Translations under genes and position numbers: made by a program
NCBI GenBank assembly: GCA_023333565.1
Contig: JAJKFH010001679.1
Coordinates: 186,001-250,000 of the forward strand
Reading direction: 5' to 3'
Length of the DNA: 64,000 bases
DNA from: Puffinus mauretanicus
Taxonomy: Eukaryota; Chordata; Aves; Procellariiformes; Procellariidae
Shown here: positions 10,201 through 22,200 of the stretch, piece by piece
Position numbering within the stretch: the stretch's first letter is position 1
How the letters are laid out: every line of letters starts with the position of its first letter
Notes under the pieces: generated by a model
Database searches by the model: none
Seen by the model: the letters and a program-made list of their open reading frames with translations, nothing else
Told to the model about the DNA's origin: nothing

Positions 10201-13200
10201 ATAGGCTGGGTTGTGCAAGAAACCGGGAGGCAGATGGGGACAGCTGACCCAAACTGACCAAAGAGCTATTCCATACCATATAATGTCATGCTCAGCAATA
10301 AAAGCTCAAGGAAAGGAGGAGGAAGGGAGGGACATCTGTTCGTATGGCATTTGTCTTCCCAAGTAACCCTTATGCATGCTGAGGCACTGCTTTCCAGGAA
10401 GCGGCTAAACATCTGCCTGTCAACGGGAAGTACCAAATAAATTCCTTTGCTTTCCTTGTGCACCTGGCTTTTGCTTCACCCATTAAATTGTCTTTATCTT
10501 GATCCATGAGACTTCTCACCTTCTTTCTACCTTCTCCCTGTCCTGTGGGAAAGGGGAGTGAGCAAACGGCCGCTGGCCGGAGTCAACCCACCATGCAAGT
10601 TTTACATAGAAAATATGAGTGGTTGCTGAAAGTAAGCACCAACAATGGGTTAAACTTGCACCTGAATTTCAGTTATTTCAAAACCTCCTCCTAAAATCCA
10701 GTTCTACATATTAGATCAAATAATGAGCTCTTTTCATAATATGGTAAAAGAGTTCACAAGTCTGTGCGTGCAAGTGGGTCTTGTATAAAGAGGAAGGACA
10801 GGCTCAGACTCAAGCTAATGAAGCAAAGCAATAATGTTTCAGCAGCAGACCAAAGAAAAACATCAGCAGAGCACATGTATGTACACATCTTCGTAACTAC
10901 TCTTATTTCAAGGAACTATGCTACTTTAAATGACATAATTCACCTTATTTCAGCTGCTTCACAGTTACTAAAGTAAAATTTCTCAAAGATCATTCTACTT
11001 GACTCCCATATTACCACTCATCTCACAGCAGCTGTATCACAAAGTGACAGCGCTCTTGACGTTTACTTGTAGAGTCATACACAGTTCTCTCAGACTTTGT
11101 GACTTCTTACCAAATAGGAATTGCTGCCTTTCACAGGCTGTAAAAATACATCTACTCATTTTTTCAATACAAAGGGTTATAAAACTGTCAAGTGACCAAG
11201 TAAGTACATTTGAGTAATGTAAACCAAGTAAGATTTCAAGCATTTTATCAGCACAAAGGAGAAAAAAATAATAAATACGAAACCTTCTCAAAATATATGC
11301 TTTCATTCAATCTGAAAACAAAACAAAAATGAGCACCATCCTTCAAATCTATCCTTTGACCTGATGCTTTTCATTTAAGACGACTTACCTATTGATCCTT
11401 TAGCTGCTATTGCAACTGCTTCCAAAAGAACCTGAATAATGCCAGCACGAACTCGTGGTGAATCCCTTTTGCGAACATCAAGGTGTCCAAGAATTTCTTG
11501 TATTACATGATGGGAATACTGTGCCTATTAAAAAACAAACAAACAGAAAGAAAAGCTTCATCTGTGGCTTTAATAAGAATAAACTCATACACCATTCAGC
11601 TATAGTCACGACCATGTTCCTATTCTGCAACATTCTTACTCATAAATTTATCTAAATTTCAATCAATTCATGATTAAATACGGATTAAAAAAACTACCAT
11701 GACAGATGAAGCCACAAAGTTCCGTCCAGCGCAGTATACAAAAGCTTACAGTATTAAAATATCCAGGAACATCTACAAGAACAGAGGAAGCGTGAAGTGG
11801 TACTTCATTCAGCTAACTGCAGTTCAAGGACTTCAGCTGGTCTTACAAAAAAGCATTGTTGATACAAATGCTGAGAAAACTCAGCTTTCTTCCACAAACC
11901 TGGAATTTTATGACTTTCTCTTTTGGGTGCCTGTGCTTGACACATCCAAGAATCAGACTTTGATCATATTTACAATAGAGGTTGCCCACTAGTAAAAAAA
12001 ACAATTAGCACAACACGATTTCATGTGAAGCTGGTTTCTTGGGTTGTAAAAACAGTACAGCTGTATTGGCACGGAGACAAGACGAACTTAAGAGAGATTT
12101 ATTTATCAAGCACAATGTCAGATCAGTATGGCTATCCTGCTCCTTGTTCTGGAGCTTGCTCAGGAACCTCCGCACTACCTTCCATCGAGAATCCCTTAAT
12201 ATCTTTTTTCTTCTGCAAGTGTACATTAATTGAAAGTAAATCAGATAACCTCTGATCATAAACCACGATTAGGTTATTATTTGAAAAGTTTAAAGGATAA
12301 GGCTAAGGAATTATGGAAAGGGATCTTCTGGATTCTTTGACTTCATCTACTGTCTATCATTATCGTGGTGAGGTGAGCATTTAACCCTGTCTCATATGCT
12401 TGAAACGTATGCAAGGAAAACAAACGCTGGAGAAAATCTTACCTGTATAGAATACATGATGATTTTGAAGCAGGAAACAGCAAATTCATTGGGATCCCAT
12501 AGTCTATGATGGTCTAAATGCCTGTAACCAAAAATTAAGGGACCTGAAATAATGACATTCCACAGATATAACAAATGGCATCTTAACAGTTTTCTCAAAA
12601 TTCACCTCAAAGGAATTATTTCCTTACATAAAGTTTCTAAACAATGACTTATTAACTAGGTGAGAAAATGAGAACTTCAGAAAAGCATTTCTTTTCAAGG
12701 TTTAGGTTGTGATCACAAAACATTTGGCTGTAACAGAAATTCCTTATCTTTTCAGGAATTTAAGGAACCTAGTCATACCAAAGATACACAGCTAAGAATA
12801 TACTCTTTCCGTACAAAGTGCACGTATAAAAATGGCTATGACATTATATGCTTATTTACATGAAAGAGACACACTGAAGAGGATGGTTATACCACCTTGA
12901 CAAACTTCTACTCTAAATAAGGTAAAGAATTTGTTTTGCATCATGAGCTACAAAATAATTATGGCTGAATGTTACATCCAGAATAGAGACTCTAAGAACT
13001 ATCTTCATTTTCACAGCGGTTTCATGAATAAAACATACGGAAAACAAAAAAGAGCTACTCTTTGTGTATATACTTCTTTATCACTCTGAAGCATTTCAAC
13101 ACTTTCTGCAAGAAATATCAAAATAGAATCGGAACAATAAACGCATCAGTTTCCCTTTAAATGGGATAGGAATCACTGATGACAAACTTTTATCAGTTTC

Positions 13201-16200
13201 AAGCAAAGACAAGAAATTCCCAAAGGCTGGGACCTTTGAGGTTTTAATGGTATGGTTTGCTTCTTTGTTTGATGCAAAGGAACTTACCGCCACCTTCCTG
13301 AGTGGAAAGAAGTACAGTGTGGATGACTTGCATTCAACGGGAGCTGGTGATCTGCTCAACTCCATGTTTGACTTTAGTGAGAAACTAAATGCCCTGCAAC
13401 TTAGTGATGAGGAAATGAGTTTGTTTACAGTGTTTACATCCTGGTATCTGATGATCACTCCGGAATAGAAAATGTCAATTCTGTGGAGGCACTTCAGGAA
13501 ACACTAATCCGTGCATCAAGGACCTTAATCATGAAAAATCACCCAAATGAAGCCTCTATTTTCACAGAGGCCTCTATTTGCAAGCACTATGCTGAAAGCT
13601 ATGAATAGAGCACATATCAAATTTTCCAAACAGGAGATCTGAGTACCTGGAAAAGCATGACAAAAATAAATGTATTTTTACATCTAAAGATTGTACAAGT
13701 AATTTGGGATGCCTTTTAATTGGAATGCTTTAGGTAAAACAGAAAAAAAAAAACCACAAAAAAACCCAAAATAAACCCCAAAACCCACAAAAAATATTCT
13801 TACAGAAACTGAATTTAAGTAGTGTTTCTAAATAGGTATCTCAGCTACAGAATCACTACTGGTCTGCCCTTTCTCAAAGAACATAGTAAACATACAAAGA
13901 TGCTTCAAATAACAAACTTGAAAGCATACAGGTGAAAGAAGTCTGAACACAGGAGGACGGACTGCATGCTTAACTTACTTTGCATAGAATCTGGAGGTCT
14001 CAATTAACTCACTGGACAGCTGCTACCAGCCTAGTGACCTAGCTGAGTACACAGGTCTTCAAGGTTGATTAAACCAGCTGGCATAAAGCTACCCTCTCCT
14101 ATGCCCTAAATTATCTTGCAGTCCACTGCAGAGCTTAAAAAAAACCCCATACTGCCATTTTGACACATTACATACCTTTAACAGAAATCCCTACAGGAAA
14201 GAATTTAAGGAATTTTAAAGGTGTTTGCCAAGATAACAGCATATTTGCATTACTAAATATTAAACTGGACTACCTGTTGGGGATAGCTGCCTTTCTTGTG
14301 CACATTCCAAACACACAGGTATATTTAATCCTGCCTTGGGGCAGAAAGACAAACAAAATTACCTCTTTAAATCCTTCAAGGATTAGCAGCTCATAATATA
14401 TTTATTCATGTCTTCTTTCTCCCTAATATCATTCCAGTACAGTCCACCATTTCTTGTACATGATAGCTTATTTTAGCTAACCTGTTTTCTTTTTGCCTCA
14501 TCAAATACAAAATCATACTCTCCACTATCTCCTCCTGATTGGAACTGATCCTTTTATCTTTCAGGGTAGCACGTGTTCTCTGTTACCCTCGACAGTTCCT
14601 CTTTATCTGCCCCAAAGATCCATTCAGGCAGATTATGGTCAACTACATCTTACATCAGTTTTTTTTTAAAAACCTTTCCTCTCGAAACAAGACATAGAGT
14701 TTTCTTTTTCCAGAAAGGCAAAGTATTAGCTGCTTCAGGTAGCTGAACTGATGGGAAGACAGCACGGGGAAGATGACAGCCTAGATTAATGTTTTGTGTA
14801 ATAGCTCAATGGGCAGCATACTTTGTACTCTGGAATTTTCCTCCTAAGAAAAGGAGTATTAGATTACTGTAGGTGATATATTTTACTTGTCATAATGCAG
14901 GCAGTGTATTCAATGTAGTTTTGTTTTTGTAAAAGATGGTGAATGGTATTGTCAGCATGGTGTATTTAGTTTAGTTAAAATCAAGTCACATCTTGCCTAT
15001 TTTTTTTCCAATTACATTTCTTTTAATAAAGAATATCCAAGTAAGATTGCAAAACATTTTATTGCTGGATTAACAAATGCCAAACTCTGCCTTCCATTAC
15101 GATCTGCTGTATATATATAGCAAACGTGCACAATTAAGTTTCTCAAATCAAAAGGAACAGCAGAACGAATGGTGCAAATTACTACTTTATGGAGCGAGAG
15201 CCACAAACAGTCCCTGAATTCACTCACATTGTCACACATGCAAGCAATCCTTACAGTACAAAATGATAAACTGATACTCATGATTAGAAAGCAGAACTGA
15301 GGCATGTATGGGAATATATCAAATAATCTTCTCATGCTTCATGTCTGCTGAAAAAATATTAAACATCAGTCTTTTGATATTCAAAACCCTTGCACAGATG
15401 ACGTGATAACTCACCAGAATGGAAATACAGTGAGATGAATAGGGTGTAACTTGTTATACTCGGGAAGTCGTTTATATTCACTAGATTTCTGTATCCCTCA
15501 GGATCTGCCTAATCTATTCACCATTGCAAATTCATGCTAAGTAAGTCTAAATAGCTAGTGACTGTTGACACAATATACGAATTTTTTTCATATCATATTA
15601 ATATAAAATTTTTGATTTTCATTAAGCAGTTTGCCAGATTGATCTGTCAGATTTCATTAAAAACGAGAATTTGAGACTTTCTAGCTACTAAATGTAGAGA
15701 CATTATAACCATGGAGATTTTCTGCCAAAGGCAAGGAGAATTAAGGTCAATCCAAACCCATACCAGGAGACTGACTTCAGATTTCAACTATCTTCATTAT
15801 ATTTAAATTCCTCAGTTGTTGAATGTACTCAGCCTCATGATGCAAGAAGCACTATTCTCTCAGTTTTGCAAGGAAGTGATAGCATGTTGACTGACATTCC
15901 AATGCCACATGAAGTAATCCTTCAAATGGGGAACTGAACCTGTATCTTCGGTATTAGCACTGTAATAACCGGCCATATCTTTATTTCCAAAGCTTTCTTA
16001 AAAGCTGTGAAATTATTGAAAACTGTTAGGAGAAACTGTTTTCTAATCAAGTATGCATAAACTAAGTCAGGTTTTTCAATCAGATAAAGCGCAATGGACT
16101 CACTGTCTCAAACTTCTACCAGTTCTGCTCATTCACAAAGTGAAGCTGATTAGATAGAGCACTCCCTTTTTGTTTCGGAAAAATAGCTTGGAAATTGCAT

Positions 16201-19200
16201 TTTCTGTATCTCTTGTTCTTCAAAAATACTAAACCTTTACAGCAGTTATTTATAAAAAGATAAATTTATTTGGCAATTCTTCCTCAAAATGGAACACAAA
16301 AATGGTGACCACAAAGACTCTTCATTCACAGAAGAGAGAATATATTCTGAGTAACTGGTCGTTATCTACCGATTTCAGTACACAAATACAGCATGCAGCA
16401 CGCAGAGATGCACAAAGATTCAAGCGGTTCCTTAGGATCATAGCGAGTAAGAAAAGAAATTAAACTGGAAATAACACTTCGAATACATAAAGCTTTGGAT
16501 CTGTCACAGGAAATGCAGGTATGACACCTTCTCAAATCCCAAAGCAAGCACTAGCTTTAGTCTAGGGAATCAGGAATTATTTGTGGGAAACTTCCCTGAT
16601 ACTGAAATAATTCAAAAGACTGACATAACTGCACATGCTGATAAAGTTTTGAGATAAGCCCATAAAAGGAACTTAAAAGTGGTAAGAAAGCAGCTGCAAT
16701 ATAGTTCCAGATAGTCCATCCAGACTGTTTAGTACCTAAACGTTCACTCTAGTGGAAGGTATTTTGGAGGAATGCAAATTTTAAATGTAGGAAACGATGA
16801 AAAATTTTGATAAAACACTCAACTTTGCAACAGTTAAACTCCTATCAGATTGGTATAATAGGTACGCATGGAAAGTAAGATAATAATACAGTTCTTTGCA
16901 TTTAATGCTTTTAGGTGAAAAGCAAGGGGATACAAAAGTTTTCTGCCCTCAACACCTACCCTATCTTCTTTTTGCATTTCCGTTCTTACTTAACAGCAGT
17001 AACTTGAAAACAGCTTTCGGTAGCTTGAAAGTCTTTCAGTGTATGAATGGAATACTTAGTCTTTGTGGGAAGAACTAGGCCATCTAAGAGAAGATATTCC
17101 CATAACAGGTGGGTAGCTTGAAAATTTACAACAAGGAGCAAGCAGCTCTCCTCATCACCAGGAAAAGCCAGGGTTTGAATGTAGTATCATCAAGTCTTGA
17201 GCTTCCTGCAAAGATTTCTCCTGAAAACATGACTACTTTATAGACACTAGCAGAGGTAAAATAAGCAGATTTAAGTTATCTCAATGCTCAATGATTTTCA
17301 CATCATATCTTTTAAGGAAGCAACTGGGGCAATGCAGAGAACTGAAAAACGCTGGACTTGATAGTTAATACATCGGCTGTAATTTGTACTTTGTGCATTT
17401 GTGCATAATCTGCATACTGTGTGCACATCTGCCATTCACTACTACATGAGCTGTTAAAGATATTCCTCACAGAATATCAAAACAGGTCTTGGCAGAAAAC
17501 TGCAAGAAAGTAAAAATCTTAACTTTATGATTTAATCTGGGCACAGTAATCCTTTGTGCTACTTGTATTGTACTTGGATGCAACAGTCATCTATGGGACA
17601 TTAACATCTTGAATGAACAGTTTTACATTCAAAAGAAAGGTCAGCTGAGGCAATAACCCATCCAAAACATTATATTGCACTTCTAAGATCAGTAAAATGG
17701 GACACACATTTCTCCATAACCACCTTCGAGTTAACAGATACGCAATAAAGAGGTGAGATTAAAAGAGGGGCAATTTTTTGAAGAAACATGAATGGAATCC
17801 TTTGGGTTGAAAAGAAGGCAGGAATTTAATGCAACATAATTAGAGGATAAAATAAAAAAAAAAATCTCTTAAGATAAGACCTTCCATGAATTTTCAACTT
17901 ACGCGAAAACTGGTCTGACAGCATTATTCATATTTCCATAGGTTGCTCGTCCTAGTAGTTCCCTGAAGCAATTCTCGGCCAGCAGAGCAGGATTTTCCTC
18001 TTTCTCTCCTCCTGTAGGAGAGGATGGAGGGCCTATTCTGCTAAAATAAGACAAAAATACATTGATTTTACTACCGATTAATATTAATCTTCCTTACTGT
18101 ACTCGCCCTTGGTTCTACAGATTTATGAGTCACGCTTTTGATCTAGGCAAGAATTGTATCTCCAACATGCATCAAACCAGAATTCTGAATAAAACATTTT
18201 ATTCTCTTATAGCAGGACTATAGATCATCATCTGTTCACTCAGTACTGACCACTGTATTAGTAAATATTTATATGGCAAAAACAATGGCTGTTAATACTG
18301 ATTTAACTTGTTACCCACTGCATTTTGACAAACTATTATCTATTGCTAACAATGAACGAAGGCTATGAAACCATGCAAAAAGTTAGGCAGAATCTTAGTC
18401 ACTTTGTTCAGACTAATGATCTCATTCACCTGCCCGCTACTGAATCCACACTGTGTGGGTGAGTGTTAAATAAAACTCCAATAATTCTGCAGAAACAGAT
18501 GGCTTGTGAGTTGGAAAAAAGTCTGATTGAACTAATTAGAACATTATCACCCACATAGTTACCTCTAACTAGACAGTGTACAAGTTAGTCACCTTCTAAC
18601 TGTCTGTCTCCCAACATCACTATGGAGGGGACTGTACGGGGTGTCCGTGCCCAGGTGCTGGCAGGGGGCTGCAGGGGCCTCTGTGAGGAGGGGCCGGGGC
18701 TGCCCCGAGCCGGACACAGCCGGTCCCAGCCGGTCCCGGCCGGCTCCAGCGGCCCCACCGCAGGGCACAGCTGAGCCCCTCAGCCAAGCCGGGGCGCCGG
18801 GGGGAAAACAGGTTTCCGAAAGGGCCACGGGCGGCACAGGCAGAGGAGGAGGAAGCCCAGGAGGGAGCAGCCGCAGAGGGAGCCCGAGGCCGGAGGAGGA
18901 GGAGGGCGGGAGGGGCTGCAGGCCCGGAGCAGGGATCCCCGGCAGCCCTGGAGAGACCCCGCGGGAGCAGAGACCCGCCCTGCAGCCCGGGGAGGGCCCC
19001 AGGCCGCAGCAGGGGGATATTTCCTGCGGGAGCTGCGGCCGTGGGGAGCCCCGGCGGGAGCAGGGTGTCCCTGAAGGGCTGCAGCCCGGGGAAGGGCCCG
19101 CGCTGGAGCAGGGAGACGGGGGAGGAGGGGGGAGCGGCCGCAACCCCCATCCCCACCCCCTGCGCCCCTCGGGAGGAGAGGAGGTGAAGGGGTTGGGAGT

Positions 19201-22200
19201 GAAGGGGTGAAGCTGGGCCTGGGGGAAGGTCGGGGCGCGGCGGCGTGGGGGGAAGGTGTTTTAGTTTTTGTCTGTGTTTCTCACTACCCAAATCTATTAA
19301 ATAAATTAATTTTCCCTGGGTCGGATCTGCTTTGCCTGTGATGGTAACTGGTGCGTGATCTCCCCGTCTTTTCCTCAACCCATGAGCTTTCTCCCCCGCC
19401 CTGTTGAGGGGCAGGGGTGGTGGAGTGAAAGAACGGCTGGGTGGGAGTTTGTGTTTTAGCCAGGGCTAACCCACCACAAGGACTGAAAAGTTAAGCATAA
19501 TATCTATTATGATGTCTGCATCAGCACACAGAAACCTCTAATTTTTAACCTTATCAAAATATAATACTTCGTCTAGTTGTTTTTTGCATTGTAGTAGTCT
19601 ATGATACTGTTGGGCAACTGGACTCCCATACTTATCAGAGTATATTACTAATAACTTGGGACGGGGATGAAGGGGGGGAAGGACACCAAAAAACAAACAC
19701 CCTTCACATTTGGAAATGTATTTTTAAGATGTAGATATTGATGTTAATTTCCCCATACTATATTTATAAAGGTGGCCCTTGTTGAAGGAGAATTCTTCTT
19801 TCCTTAAAAGCATTACTCTGAAAAAGAAACACAGCAACTGATTTCTTCAGTCAGAAAATAGTAACAAGGAAAAAATACAGACTGTCAAACTTTGCATCGG
19901 ATAAATACACCATGAAGAGTGTTAAACTGCCTAAGTTTTGCTGAGAAATTTGTCCTTTAACAAGAAGATTAATTATTTCAGTCATAGAAATAACAACAAA
20001 ATACAAAAAAAACAATGAAAAATGATGACACAATGGGATGGAGAGGAAAAAAACAATGGGTGGAAGAAGAATTTATTACTACCACAGCTACTATTTCTTA
20101 AGGTGCTCAAATACCCCAATGAATGACTTAATCTAAAATAAAAATTATTTTAAATTAAGGAGGAATTAAAATCAGCATTTAAATATCAACTTCATTTCAT
20201 ATGGAAATTTCAACTTACGAGTTAATAAATCTTGCAGTGTAAAGCAAGGCTTTAATGTTTTATACTAATGACAGCAGCAATGACCAAACTTTTGTAAAGT
20301 TCAAATACTGTCATTTTCAATTATTTCTTTTCTCTCTGTGACTGGGAATTAGGCTGACTATTTAAAATCAACATGGTACAAAAAGAGAGCAGGAGTACTG
20401 AATTAAAGACTGAATCCAGACACAAGAGAAGCCAAAACTACAGAAAGCCCACGCTATTTTGGACAAACTAAAACCTACTGAGGCCCGAATTCTACCACTG
20501 AATTTTGAAGGCAATAGCCTGTCCTCAGCTGGAATAACTAAAATCAGCACCCACACTGTAAACAGTGAAATGTAGAGCCTTTCCAGGTAAGTTTCCAGTG
20601 ATAAGTTTCCAGTTTCCCACTTCTCATTTTTGATGCAGGCCTTGGTAATGTTTTTTGGTTCAGGGTTTGTTGGGGTGTTTGTTTGTGGGTTTTTTTGTTT
20701 TTATTTTGTTGTTGTTGTTGTTGTTTGTTTTTTGTTGTGTTTGGTTGCTTGTTTTTCCCCCCTCTTCTTTGCCCAAAGGCACCTCCTTTTCAGTACCAGA
20801 GACCTGAATTACTAGACCAAATTAAAGGCATTTGAAATGTATTTCTGAATTTAAGTGCTTCACACATCATACCATTAAGCTGTTACTAATACTTCATTTA
20901 AATTGAGCAGTTGAGAGGTGGGAGACTGAGAAAGAAAAAGAAAACAGTTCCCCCCTAAGATACTTGTATTACTTATCAAGAAGTACTGTACCTACACGTG
21001 GCAAGTATTTTTTTGCACTAAACACATTACAGAAACTTAAGTGAGGAATCATTCACCTACATTAACATCATGCATCTATGCATTAGGAGATTTATTTTAG
21101 ACTGCAGAAACCAGTACATAAAAACCTTAAACATGTTTTCAGTTCTGCAGTGCAAGCTTGTGCATTATATGTTTACAAGTGTTCACTAAGAGCATCAGCT
21201 TTAGTTAATGTTCATTCTTCAGCATCATAAAACCATAGCTTTAGAGCATTATAAAAAGTCAAATACTGAAATGCCACTAGTCAAATGAACACGATAACAT
21301 TATAGTTGTAATATCTTCTGATAGCAAAAAATCTTCTAGTGTTTCAAGACTACTGCAATCTAAAAGTTGCAATATAAAAATCCTGTTGCCTCTGGTAACA
21401 TCAGCATTTCAGAAGTTACCATACCATTGCTAGCTTGTCAGATTTTAATAATAAAAAGGCCCCGAGCACCCAGTTAGATAAGTAAGGAGAAATAGTTTTA
21501 CAAATGCACTATGATTAGAATTTTAAAGGGCATGACAATTTGTATATAATCCACCGTGAGTACCACTGAACTGCAGCTTTATCCAACTGCTGTGCCCCTC
21601 AATCTCCCTATTTTTTTTCCCAGTACTGCCTAGATTCTGATCTAGACAGGTGGGCATCCTTCTCAGCACAGAGGAGATACAAACAACGGTGCAGGACTGT
21701 CATTCCCGTTGCTGTTTTGACAGATTCCCTAGAACGCAGCAGCATTACAAAGGCAGGAGGACGGGGGGGGGGAAAGAAAGCAGGCTGCAGAACACAGAGA
21801 GCTAGTCTATCTGGAAGAATTCTAATTGAAATGCAGTAAAAATTAGTTATCATTTAAGTGTTTGTATATGCAATCTCACAGGTGAGTTCTTAGCATTGCT
21901 TGGAGTCTCATTTTAGAATAGGTTAAAGGAACAAATCGCAATTCAGTCTTCCTAGTCTAAAACATTAGTCTTACACTGCATCAGAATGTTCAAAGTTATC
22001 TCCTGTTGTCTGTAGGAATCACATTTTTATTTTGAACTTTAACAGCACCTACCTCCAAGTAGTTCTCACTAAGTGTTCCTTAGCATTATCAGATGAAAGA
22101 CAATGAATGTAAAACTACTCTTAACTTTTTAGTTTTAAAGGAGAGCTTAATATAGCCTCTCAAGTTTCTAAATTCAAATGAGCAACTCATACTCATTTTG

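Larger units (their letters stand above)
12522..17902 (-). other. EFR3A: EFR3A intron 7
   Basis: This is a 5.4-kb intron. It contains the NR1D2-derived retrocopy (about 13209-13610) followed by an A/C-rich tract (13743-13794). From 13800 to 17902 I see no transposon or gene; 15012-15335 keeps an open minus-strand frame without a recognisable domain. Confidence 0.9.

Noticed and set aside
13096..13458. Minus-strand open frame of 120 codons
   Set aside because: Reverse strand of the NR1D2 retrocopy; the plus strand gives the recognisable protein.
18589..19378. Three long open frames on both strands (184, 252 and 189 codons)
   Set aside because: Proline-, glycine- and arginine-rich translations of the CpG-rich LTR. 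No stop codons are expected in such GC-rich DNA, and there is no domain.
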